A DNA stretch of 64,000 nt from Mortierella sp. BCC40632 (Eukaryota; Mortierellomycota; Mortierellomycetes; Mortierellales; Mortierellaceae). A program made the translations under genes and the position numbers. Numbering within the stretch: the first letter of the stretch is position 1; the number at the start of each line of letters is the position of its first letter. Below, piece after piece: positions 52,320 to 62,512 of the stretch. Where the stretch lies: the NCBI GenBank assembly GCA_011634665.1, contig WAEK01000005.1, positions 1,222,501 through 1,286,500 of the forward strand, written 5' to 3'. Under the pieces are notes generated by a model. It had not been told where the DNA came from, did no database searches, and worked only from the letters and a program-made list of their open reading frames with translations.

Positions 52320-52360
<41 letters not shown>
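52320..52360 (+). repeat. Genomic poly(A) tract downstream of the chaperone gene
   Basis: About 41 A immediately after AATATTAAAGAAAATGTG. Position and length fit a reverse-transcribed mRNA tail, but poly(A)/poly(T) tracts are frequent in this window and I found no convincing flanking duplication. Confidence 0.6.
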
Positions 52361-52362
<2 letters not shown>

Positions 52363-52768
52363 ACTCGGGTAATCTAAGATATGTTTTTCAAGCACTTTTC
52401 CCGCCTGCCAGAGGTGTGAAAGTAATTGACTGCTGTCTAGTCTCTATCCTGAAATAACAAAGACAATATCTGACTTGTAAAAATCATAAACCAATGCTCT
52501 TTTGCAAAAGGATCGACGGACAGAGACCCATTGTGAATAAGCCTGGCCCGGGGAAAACAGGAATGACCACTATAAATGGGGTCGCCTGTAATAGATTGAT
52601 ACCATCGGCAACCTAGACCAATAATACAACCTTTCAACCATTAACTCCAGAATAACCTATTGCATCTTTGTCCGTCTCAACTCTGTCGCTGTTCTCGTCC
52701 ATTCTATCGCCAGACTCCTCTATCCGGTCACTCTCTGTTTTGGTTACTCTCTTTTGGTGAAAGAATTA

Positions 52769-53071
52769 TGGCTAGCATGGCCGAAGGCCAATGAAGGCTA
52801 TAGCCTATTATCCGACCAAGCGAGGATCCCATATGTGTAATCTTCTTTTAATTCTAAAAGCCCGAAATCCAGAAATAAATAAATAAACTACCCCTAGAGT
52901 ACCGTTTGTTTTGATATCTATGGGAGCCAGAGCTCAGGATGGAACCCTATCTTCTACATGTGAGCCTGGACGAAAGGACTATCCAGAGTGGGAAGTGGTG
53001 GGATCATATGGGGTCCTCCCTTGGTCGGATAATAGGCTATAGCCTTCATTGGCCTTCGGCCATGCTAGCCA
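52769..53071. mobile_element. Terminus-only DIRS-like palindrome, 303 bp
   Basis: Arms of about 70 bp: TGGCTAGCATGGCCGAAGGC at the left and the complement at the right, with GGATCCCATATGTGTAATC inside. The right arm block TCGGATAATAGGCTATAGCCTTC aligns with the DIRS right end TCGGATAATGGACATAAGACTTC. Inside the left arm, TGTGTAATCTTCTTT mirrors TGTGTAATCCTTCTTTC of the DIRS inverted repeat. It has no ORF and no clear target duplication. Confidence 0.7.
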
Positions 53072-53287
53072 ATGTCTCTGCATGACCCTCAATTTTGGGA
53101 GCCGATACTGAGCTAAGTGCTTCACTTCAATCCTTCTCCGTGAAGTTAGACGACCCTTGATATAACTTCATCTGCACAAAAACAGGAACCAGCCGAACGC
53201 CATCGATCCGAATGAGGTAACCAAGTCTGGTCCCGACGGTTTGGACTTGGGGAAGAAAAATGAGGCCACAGACATGCTGCTGCGAGT

Positions 53288-55018
53288 TTACTGGTAGTTA
53301 ATATGGGCGTCCATGAAATCCTCCATTGAAATCGTCGCGTGAGTCGTGGCTTGCTCGAGACCAGGCTCCCTCCAGCCAACAATCTCCACTTTGCTGACGA
53401 GAGCTGGACACATGTCAGCGATGGGGGGATCGTGTGGCCGACCCGATGGAGGCTGTTTGTTGGATGTATCACTAAGAACATTCATCACGAACCTCTCAGA
53501 CACACATCCTTGATCAGAAGCCGTCGCTTTAATCATCCGTTTCCGGACCTCCTTCTTGAAGTAGGGATCTGTGACTATAAAATAGTTCTCCACAGCTTTG
53601 GACACGAAGGGCCCATCCAAAATGGTGGTAGCCTTACCCAAGATGTTCTTGATCCGACCAAATGCATGCTCCACCAGCTGAGGGTCTACCTCCTTGAGGA
53701 TAAGGTCGTGACTTCCAAACATGCATCTCTGATACATGAGGAGGCCCAGCATACTGTGGATAGACTCCACATGCTGATCCTTGTATTTTCTGTGTTTATC
53801 ATGGAGACAATTGATCTCATAACACAAGTTGCCCTTAATATGTCGATCCACCCAGGAAACCAACCTGTTCTCTGCATCCTGGATGGTCTTCATCTATGAT
53901 CCAGGGTCGTTGCACTCGACAATCATTTCTATTGAGAGAAAAAAAATAAGGCTGTAAGTACTGATAATATTGTGCGATCGATTGTGTCATAAATCTTTTC
54001 TGTTTGTGGTAATCTCAAGATGAAATACCAACTGCAGCTATTCCAGGACGATAGTGGCCAGCAAATTTTTGGGAAAGCATGTCGACTGCCTCCTGGGAGA
54101 GTAGATCGTTCCATGCCTGTTTATATAGCTCGTTTTGTAAAGAGTTCCTCACTCGGGAAATGTACGTGTAGATCGACTCTTTGCCTGCACAGCTAGGAAA
54201 CTCGAGATACTTCTTCTTTTTTTTTTTTTTATGCAAGTGGATGAAAAAGGAGTCAAGAGTTTGTCTCAAATAAGATCGAAAGACAATTCAGATGAACTAC
54301 TCACCTCAATGCTTGTGGAGCTATCCTTCAGACCAGAGCCTGAGCTCTGAACCCAGAAAAGGGTATTGATTAATAGACCAGTTTCACAGGTGACAGGCGT
54401 GAGTTCGTGTTAACCAATACCTCGAAACGCACGTAAGATAGGAGATAAAAGTGTCCTCGGAGACTCTACTGAAGTAGTTGACTGGAAAGAGCCATTGAAT
54501 TGGTCACTAAGGAAAAGCACCTCGTCGTTGATGACTAAAATCCCAGTGCCACCATTGATCTTTGGTAAACACCCATGCTTGACAAGACGATCCTTCGCAT
54601 CCTCATGCACTTTGCAGACGAAATCGGAAAGGTCAAGCTCACGATGATGTCGAAGTGGAAGGAGCTTAAGAGAAAGCGCACTAAAAATATCCTTGAGCAG
54701 GACACAAGGGCACATCTGCAGGAGAGTCTATCGCGCACTGGTAAACATCTCTTTGCTGCCAGGGACGCTTAGACAGTGTTTGAAGACAAGGAGTCGAGAG
54801 AAAAACAGTAAGAGCGTTGTTTTCCGTGCAAAGTGGTTGTTGTTCTCAAGGTCCACCACCTCAGACCCTGCTTGAACTTGCTTTAAGTAACTGCGAACGG
54901 TGTTGTAAAGCGTCATCATGTCCGATGATCCCTAGTCGTCATCTGCAGCATTGAAATGGAACCTCCAGTGTTGAGACAAAAGTTCAATCATAACGTGTAT
55001 CTTACCACAGCCTATGAG
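53288..55018 (-). pseudogene. Crinkler (CRN) gene, C-terminal NTPase-like part
   Basis: On minus, an exon starts at a P-loop-like GCGKIHVMIELLSQHW and continues through HFARKTTLLLFFSRLLVFK, KDRLVKHGCLPKINGG, ILVINDEVLFLSDQFNGSFQS (a Walker-B-like stretch) and INTLFWVQSSGSGLKDSS. After an intron come YISRVRNSLQNELYK and QEAVDMLSQKFAGHYRPGI, then a further exon NRLVSWVDRHIKGNLCYE ... YQRCMFGSHDLILKEVDP to the stop at 53288. This is the large C-terminal region that follows the CRN N-terminal domain in early-diverging fungal CRN proteins. In-frame stops replace Trp in DDD*GSSD and SAR*TLLQ, and a TAA follows RGIG. It may be the displaced 3' half of the gene at 58.5-59.4 kb. Confidence 0.78.
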
Positions 55019-55585
55019 GACACAAAAGAGTGCAGTTTAAAGTCAACGCTATGCCTCAGGGTTGTTGGGTGGTATCTGCAGAGTGAGCTCTGCAGTAGAT
55101 ACCTACCAGAGACGCCAAAAACGGGTATATGGTGCAAAGAAAAATGTGTGCGCAGGGCAACAAACAACGAAAAGATGTGTCAATAAAACCTTAACCAGTG
55201 TCATCCACGCTTTCGTACTTGCTGGATATGTGGGTGGAGCAATTCCTCAGGCTAGCTCCAAAGATCCGCACCCAGACAAGAGTGTTGTAATGGACACAGA
55301 GTCGGCACCTAAAGCACCGACGTAGAATCTCTGTGGTTGTGAGAGGGCTGCGACAGCGGCGCGGGCTTTGTCATAGCCTATGTGAGTACAAAGGAGTGCA
55401 AAAAATTGGCCAGCGCAATGCTTTCAGGCCAGCTGGGTTATATCTGTCGAGCGCACGTTCAGCGTCCAGCTTACCAGGAATACCGAAGACTTGATGCTTT
55501 CATTTATTTGCAACACCTATCTTAATCTCTAGTAATCTTGCACTGCGAAAGGGGGGAATTGCTCAAATTTGTGAAAAATACCTTC
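55019..55585. other. No complete gene; two diverged copies of a roughly 100-bp segment
   Basis: AGCCTATGAGGACACAAAAGAG (about 55011) and AGCCTATGTGAGTACAAAGGAG (about 55376) start two diverged, roughly 360-bp-spaced copies, each with a GGTAT/TTATATCTG block downstream. They may be duplicated CRN intron/exon boundary sequence. Confidence 0.4.
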
Positions 55586-57060
55586 TTAAGACTTGGTCAA
55601 TATCTGTTTCTTAATAGAACCTTTTTTCACAACTGGGGTGTTCTTGACTGCCACTCGACTAGGCATGAAGTCTTCATCATCATCTGTAGCAACGGTCACT
55701 CTACTCGACACGATAAATTTCCTCTTGGCCGATCTGATAGCATATCCAGCTGCTTTGGCATGTTCTGAATGACTGTGCTTGTAGTATTTCAACTTGGTTG
55801 AATTGTTAAAAGAAGTGATGCAGAGATGTCAAGAAGAGGAAGACGGAGTAAATAGGGAAGTTTGAGGAGACTGGTTCACATTTCCATGCTGGAGCAGAAA
55901 ATCGCTATTTGGCAGATGGTTCAAGGGAATTACAGGAGACGGGATACTCTTGGACACGACAGCAGTTGTATGCAGGGCACAGGCGCTGGATTTTGGTTCC
56001 AAGGGAAGGCTCACCTGTCTGTGATCGATACGTCGCCGGATTAGGTTGACATCCCGGCTCAAGTCTTTCCCTGAATCAGGCGATGGCATGTGACCTATGT
56101 TATCTATTTCACCATCTGAGAAAGAGTCGCCTTCGTCAGCGATTGCCCAGACAGAAGCCTAGGTCACCTCCACGTCCTCCCAAGGGCTCATGTCTATAGT
56201 CTGAGGGAAGCTGGGCTCAGCAGAGTCAGCATCACAATCGGTTGTGCTATTTCTATCCATAGCCATGCTCGGGGTGGCCCAGTCAGTCAACACCATGTCT
56301 TCGATTACAGGCGTGTGCTTATCACAAACGTGTTCGGCAGTTCCCTCCAGAACTAGCACTTCTTTCTCACCACTATCCTCGCGACCAGCAATGAGAGCAG
56401 CATGCTCTTCCAGCAACCTATGAAACAAATACGAAGGTATGTCATTGGCTTTGATAATATTGTGTTAAGCCGCCCCCAAAAGAAAAAGAGAGAAACACTT
56501 ACCTGGGTAAGCGATACTTCATTTTTTTCGGCGGTATTAATCATTAGGCCACGAAGCATCTGGAGGCCTTTGCGACAGTTCTCCTGATCGGTTTCTTGGA
56601 ACAGCCTCTATGTTTTTTTTTTTTTTTTTTTTGAATTCCTTCAGCAATTCCTTCCCAAAGTTTAGACTTACAGGTAAATAGATGCAGCTGCCGATTCAGT
56701 ATTCGCCATCGCTGGTCAGCCGATCAATGTTACCTTGCTGACCAGTATTCGTCATCGAGAGACCAGAGCAAAGGTCAGTCTCCTTGCACGTTCTCAGGAA
56801 ATATCGCCATTCGTACTTGTTCCAGACAACACGTTCCCTCTTTTTCCGCTTGCTGCTGCAAAAGACTCCCAACAGTATTCCTCTTGCTTTGTAAAGGTAA
56901 CCTTCCTCTATTCCTCTGAGTAAAACCCTTCAAAGAGCTTCAGGAAGATGGTGTCTGCTCTTCTGAATCCTTCTTCTCGCTCCTCTGGATCACACCAATG
57001 AGGCATGTATTCGACTCGCTGCTCGAGGATCATATACCAGAAAATCCTATAGCAAAGGAG
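55586..57060 (-). pseudogene. Uncharacterised multi-exon gene (minus)
   Basis: Exon-like stretches on minus include FWYMILEQRVEYMPHWCDPEE (about 57050-56920), MINTAEKNEVSLTQ (about 56540), an acidic stretch (REDSGEKEVLVLEGTAE, 56370) running in the same frame past a TAG at 56159 into ADEGDSFSDGEIDNI, and a basic C-terminus (SAKRKFIVSSRV). Splice sites GTAAGTG and TTTCATAG support at least one intron. I recognise no domain. The frame breaks and stop suggest decay or misassembly. Confidence 0.4.
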
Positions 57061-57555
57061 GGAGTACTTGATAAATAAGAAACAACAATAAAATATTGTA
57101 CTTTCTAAAGACCTAACTTACGAATTCTTCCATACTGATGCTGCTACTGTGCATTGGCAGCGATGAGAACAAGGAAACATCTTCTTGTCTATGCCAGACG
57201 TGGTGCGATCCGTTGAAAACCCCTTCAGCGGATCATGATTGCGAGCCAAGGGTTCTTGGTCCTACCAATCAATGGAGGTGGAATCTCGTGTTTGAAGTCC
57301 GAAATGCGCCACCTCTTGGCTGGAAAGTTGTGGGACACCCACACATACGCCGCGGAGAAAGACCATGAGGACAAAGCCGTCAGCTAGAACGTGGCTCTTG
57401 AACACAGAGGTGTCGCTCCAGACATGTAAATGAACATGTACCATTTTGTTGTTGGCTTAATCCTCTGCACATGACTTCCCTTATACACCACTGGGATCTT
57501 GCACTCTATTAACGAAACGAACAAGATGAGTGGTTGTTGGCGTATGCTTGAAGTG

Positions 57556-57588
<33 letters not shown>

Positions 57589-57600
57589 CTGTCGCCATTT
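57061..57600. other. No gene recognised
   Basis: Short minus frames (for example KWYMFIYMSGATPLC) hint at degraded coding sequence that I cannot assign. A T10A18 tract lies at 57559-57588. Confidence 0.35.
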
Positions 57601-57621
57601 CTTACCATTCGGGATAGGCAG

Positions 57622-58074
57622 CTAAGACTCCTCATTGAGAAGAGGCCCTGGTGGCGGGACAACAGGCATCATCTTTGATGGAGGTTGAGAGTGCGACTGG
57701 GACTGGGGCCGGTTATTGTATGTATGGGTGGTGTCGCGATGCCGACGAAGTGACCTCAGAGTGGTGTAGCCTTTGTCGCAGCTTGGTTCTGGACACAAAT
57801 GTAGCCGGTGTGTCTTCTGGTGCAGCCTCCAGTCCTGTGCTCCTTCGATGGGCTCACTGCAGGTATCATGGCGGCAGTGGTATAGCTGGTGGTTATTTCG
57901 TTCATGTATGACACGCAGGTTGTCGGAGCTAAAATGGCATTTGCAGCCAGGATAACGGCAGGGGAACCTCTCTTCGGTGTGTTTTGCTGTGTAGTGTCGT
58001 TGCATGTCGTTCCTGGTGGCGTGCGTATTGGTACAGTGTGGGTCCGCACATGGGACGTGGTCGTGCTTGCTCAT
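57622..58074 (-). CDS. C2H2 zinc-finger protein
   Basis: A 150-residue frame from the ATG at 58074 (MSKHDHVPCADPHC); an in-frame ATG 29 codons upstream (58161) is less likely because that part lacks conservation features. It has four consecutive C2H2 units of the C-x4-5-C...H-x3-4-H type: CADPHC...HYTAKH, CRYPGC...HERNNH, CRHDTC...HQKTH and CPEPSC...HRDTTH. A Q/S/P-rich tail follows. This arrangement suits sequence-specific DNA binding in the nucleus, though RNA binding is possible. It lies between the two CRN pieces and has no visible break. Confidence 0.8.
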   Translation of the reverse strand: MSKHDHVPCADPHCTNTHATRNDMQRHYTAKHTEERFPCRYPGCKCHFSSDNLRVIHERNNHQLYHCRHDTCSEPIEGAQDWRLHQKTHRLHLCPEPSCDKGYTTLRSLRRHRDTTHTYNNRPQSQSHSQPPSKMMPVVPPPGPLLNEES

Positions 58075-58159
58075 GTTTTGATAGTGAAGCGGTAGAGTTG
58101 GTTGGGGTGAGGATGGTACAAGGTCAAGAAGCAAAACGCAAGATAATTTTGGTGGATGC

Positions 58160-58482
58160 ATGATTTATTGATCGACATGGCAAAAAATAAGCTCGTCATA
58201 CAAAGCTACATTTGTCACGCTAGAGAATGGATTTACTTACCAACTCTTGACGCTTACTGCTGTGTCTCCAAATGATACATAATCATATTGTTTGTCGGAT
58301 TGCTCTGTTGCAGCCAACGTATGTACAGTTCGCTGTAGGCAGAACGATGTTCCCTGGCAACCGCATGAATCGGACCCAGTCAAATTGAGTTGCCTGTTGA
58401 TGCTTCGATAAGACTACCAGATACTATCTAGCGTGAACTCCCCGTTGTCGATCTCACCTGTGTACACCCTGCCAATATTCTC
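58160..58482. other. Degraded CRN-like or intergenic DNA
   Basis: Directly downstream of the CRN stop on minus; no clean frame. It could contain remnants of the P-loop-following exon (FTLDSIW), too degraded to call. Confidence 0.3.
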
Positions 58483-59407
58483 CTAGATCGCTGTTCCACG
58501 ACATCCAAATCCAAGAGTTATCATGGCAGCAGAGGGTATATGGTGCCGATTATTATCCTTGACCAAGTCTAGAATAGATCCCGCTGCGAGATTCCTTGAT
58601 GCCGAGTTAGGCGTAGATGGATCGGGGAGGTCCATGAACAACAAGCTGGGACGATTTTCAGGAGGAATACCAAATCCACGACGCCATGTTCTTGGTAAAC
58701 CATGAATGAGTCCTGACGTAATAGGTAGCACCCCATTGCCCTTCACAAACGCGTCAAGGAAGCTGGTAATTGGTCCTGGCGTAAAGAGCTTTTCCGTGAT
58801 TGTTTTGATATCGGCATGGAGATCGCCTTGTATGGGAAGGTATGCGACGTTAGAACCAAAAAAAAAAAAAAAAAAAATCGATAGACAAGAGAGAAGGAGT
58901 GGTTTCATACCAGTCAGTGGCGTACTGGGATGAGAACTGTCCGAATAGTAACCAGGAATTGGAGTCAATGAGCGAGAAGGTGCAGGTGCGTGGACTATGA
59001 GGATAATGGAGAGAGAGAAAAAAATAAAGTGAGCTGGCTGCATACGCTCATGCTAGCAGGGTCAATCAGCAAGATGCGCTTCATTACCATGAGGGCGCTG
59101 GACTATGATATGAATTGTCTTCTTGAATGGTGCCTCTGAAAAGGAGTCTGCAATGTCGTCGGTGGGGTCAAGCTCCAAGGGTGAATCAATCACGCTCAGG
59201 ACAGACTTGTTGGCCGCAATGACAGGGTGAGAAACGTGCCAGAGTGAGTTCATCAGCGGCGACATCGTCAAAGCGGGGAGTCTTCTTGGCCATGATGAGG
59301 TCCTTGAGATCATCGACGGTGTCGCTTGAGGAAATCTTGACAGGGAACGCGTTTGAGGTAGCTTCCCAATCATCAAGGTTGAACAGGGTTAATTGTTTAT
59401 CGGTCAT
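58483..59407 (-). pseudogene. Crinkler (CRN) gene, N-terminal part
   Basis: The ATG at 59407 begins MTDKQLTLFNLDDWEATSNA, the ubiquitin-like CRN N-terminal domain, with VDDLKDLIMAKKTPRFDDVAADELTL. A frame break near 59230, at a CT repeat, leads to LWHVSHPVIAANKS and KKTIHIIVQRPHG. Exon 2 (58994-58911) and exon 3 (58826-58483) follow GT-AG introns, the second containing poly(T)19. Exon 3 carries GDLHADIKTITEKLFTPGP to SAAMITLGFGCRGT, ending at a stop where a P-loop would be expected. The catalytic or NTPase portion is therefore missing here and may be the piece at 53-55 kb. Confidence 0.85.
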
Positions 59408-60889
59408 GGTGTTGCGAAGCATCAGTGAAAAGAAGTAGGAGGGGAATACGCGGTGGTTGTAAAAAAAAGCGAGAGTTGAAAAAAAAAAAAAAAAAAAGAA
59501 AGAGTAAGAGGGCATAAGAACGGTGGCCGAAAACGCAAAAACAAAGGAAGGCACAGGAGGAGAGAAAGAGGGACAAGGAGAGTGCACCACATGGAGAAGG
59601 ACAGAGAACAAGTCATGGCAACAGAAGATTCGGTATGTCTCATTTGCGGCTTTGCGCCTCGCGAATGCAGCCCAACTCCCTATCAAGTTGCCACCACGTT
59701 CATGGTTGTCCTTCTCTTTCCCTCTCACTCATTACTCACATCATAGCTATCGCTTTGCTGTCCCTTGCTCTCTCTCTCTCTCTGTCTTACTCGGCGCACG
59801 TTTTCCTCTCTCCTTTAATTCATTTGCGCGTCTCACGCCTCCGTTTAAGGCAATGTACCCGTGCTGTTCATTACGTTGCAGTTATAAAACGCAGACTGTT
59901 GTCACTCTCGTATAATAGCTGGTACTCTCTTAGTGAGGGCTTCTGTTTAGTTCGCGACAGAGGGGCAGAGAGTGGAGTCTATGAAGGTGACCATCTACTC
60001 TCGAAGGCTGATACTCGCCAGCTTCTGGTTCTTTCTTAGTGGGGCTTCTGTTTAGTCGCGGCAGAAGGGCGGAAAGTGGGGGACTGGCGGATCAACTTTT
60101 CTTTTTAGTTTACAACAAGCTCGCACTGTCGCCCTGGGTGATTCTAACATTCGTCACTCGCTTACAATTGTCCCTCTGTCAGTACTTTTCGAATAACAGG
60201 TGCATTTTACAGATGAACAATTATCGAACAACGGAGGTCACAGGAGACGCGCCAAAAGGAGGGGCGTGGCTGGAAACAAAGGAGATCGCCATGCCATCTT
60301 TTTGTGCAAAATTTGGGTACAAACGTGAGGAAGTTGTGCATACTTCATTTTCTTCTTGCTGTCGTTGGGTCTACTGCCGGAGAAGGTGAGGCGTGGTGTT
60401 CGCGAGAAGTATAATGAATGGCAAAGGAATGATGGCGCCCTGCTCTGGTCATCTCTTGAAAATGACTATATTATGGATGTACTGACGGAAAAGATAGTTG
60501 GAGGTTTTCTTCATCGAGGCGAGTACTTCGCAAGAAAACGACTTTACTCGTTCCCTCAAAGTGATAATGCTGTAGGTCGGTTTCACTATTGCACCTCAGA
60601 TGAATATTATTATTTTGGGCTAATGTTTGGTGTCTAATCAATTTGTGGGAGTAAAGGAAACTATTGACCTGCATCGGGAGAACCACTGGGGGGCACAGCC
60701 GCAAGTTCTGGACATTCGAGGGAAGAGTCGCGGGATCCTGCCGATCCCACCGCCCAGGAAACCAAAGTTGACGGCGTGTAGCAAACTTGGAGTGTAAAGG
60801 AGATATGCTCTCAAGTAAGCAAGTTGACTGATTTGTTTCCCGTGCTGTTTGCCTATTGAGTAGATCTCTGATTTTTGAAGCGTCGAGTC
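59408..60889. other. Upstream region and intergenic DNA; diverged direct repeat
   Basis: Pyrimidine-rich CRN promoter side (59410-59500 on minus). A roughly 60-bp segment (CTTAGTGAGGGCTTCTGTTTAG) at 59930 is repeated, diverged, at 60036. The plus frame at 60356-60637 is open but has no recognised domain. Confidence 0.4.
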
Positions 60890-62512
60890 ATGCAAGGGTC
60901 AGAAAAGTCAAAACGAGGAAAAGCGAGAAAAACTGAGGCGAGGTCTCAGAAGGAAATGCCTGTCAGTTCTCTGATTGAGCGACGCTTGGGGCGTTTCAAG
61001 AGCCTTGAGAGTAGTCGTTTTTTGGATGCTACAATCCTCTGGTCGAGCTGTTGAGAGACTGTTGTTTGACGCAAGTATCAAAGATGGATCAGCCACCTGG
61101 TTTGTGAACGATGTTGTTAAAAATCGTTGCCCTCTTTGCCCCTACGCAAGAGACACTATGCTTATCTTTATTTTGGTTTTTCTTTAGCATTAGGTCGTAC
61201 ATGATTGACTTTCCATGCCTCACGACAAAGACACCCTTCACAGAAGAGGAATGGCGTGAGATCTCGGAGCAGACAACTTTTGATCTTCCAGCGCTTTCAA
61301 GTGAAACCACGACCTACCCCAATAACTTACGGTTGTGTATGTTGCGAGGTCAGAACCCTCACAACATTTTACTGCCCCAGGGAGCCGTAGTTGCTGATGC
61401 AGACTTGAATGATTGTCATCTCGCACACAAGACAGCAATCGAATGGTAGGTTTATAAACTTAGTCTGAATTTTACAGTTGATTAACTGACATAGGGTGAA
61501 ATTAGGGAGAGAGTACTCCGCTCAAGGAAGACAAATGATATGCATGTTTTCGCAAGCACTCCTCCGGCAGGTTTTTCTTATACAACAATAACCCGTCTCC
61601 CTCTGTGAAGAGTGATCTCTTGGAGGCGTTGTGGGCAAGGAAAGCATGGCTGGCGTGGTTTGACTTGCTGAATGACGTCGATGGTATTTTTATGATGGAT
61701 GACGAGAAAATGGGTATTGACTCATCTTAGAGGGAAAACATGCATCGCAGGTACAATGCGCAGGAGCCCTCGAGAAAGAAAACGGGCAAAAAAACTAGAT
61801 CTCATTTGCCGTGATAGGATTAGAAGACATGACTGGATGGTGGTCGAGCGAATGCGGACGTGGGATACACAATCAACGAAGTTTCTAAAGGAAGTGGAAC
61901 ATGTTGTTGTCTGAGAGACTGCTACAATTGCTCAAAACAGTATGAACGAAGCCCCTTCCCTCTTCAGGAACACATGTCGTTTTTTCGGTGGCTATGCAGG
62001 TGGTGAGTAGTACTTTGGATCCCCATCAGCAATTAGATGATTGCTTAATCTTGCATGGTCGGCTTGTGTTCAACTATATAGGATACGGATCCACTACAAT
62101 TCAATTGCGGCCAGCAACCAGTACATCATATGTACTTCTGATGCAACAATCTTCGATGTCAATTCCGGGGACTGGTCAAGATCTTACAAATCAGAGTATG
62201 GAAACAACTCAACATATCATCAAGAACCTTTGCCAGTTGATTTACATTTATAACAAAAACATTTATCCAATTTCCGTATCATGTTAGGCCGCGATGCGCG
62301 AAACCATCGAGCCTCACGGGGAACTACAGGTAACCGTGACCGATGATGAGGGCGGTGACGTGGATGAAGAACAGCAACTAGAGGCGGATATATCCTGGAT
62401 GTACGAAGAGCCTCCTCCTGACTTCAACTGTAGCGTAGTTGTGGCATCCTCACCAATCGAGCCATCAGTTCTCCTGAAGCCACTGCCTCAGAGAGTGACA
62501 AGGACGACCTGA
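60890..62512 (+). pseudogene. Uncharacterised multi-exon gene B, paralogue of gene A
   Basis: Exons by comparison with gene A: about 60890-61099, 61188-61445, 61572-62002, 62082-about 62240 and 62288-62512, with GT-AG junctions in the same places and phases as gene A where both are readable. Shared blocks are SSGRAVERLLFD, IRSYMID, AEW-type junctions, ARKAWLAWFDLLNDVDGI, TQSTKFLKEV and RFFGGYAGG. One-base extensions of T6 (about 61020) and A4 (about 61710) break the frame, and a TGA (about 61912) interrupts the same frame. The final exon supplies the acidic C-terminus (EGGDVDEEQQLEAD) that gene A has lost. Function unknown. Confidence 0.7.

Noticed and set aside
57651..58095. Plus-strand ORFs across the zinc-finger gene
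   Set aside because: They are antisense shadows of the C2H2 coding sequence, whose regular C2H2 spacing identifies the true frame.
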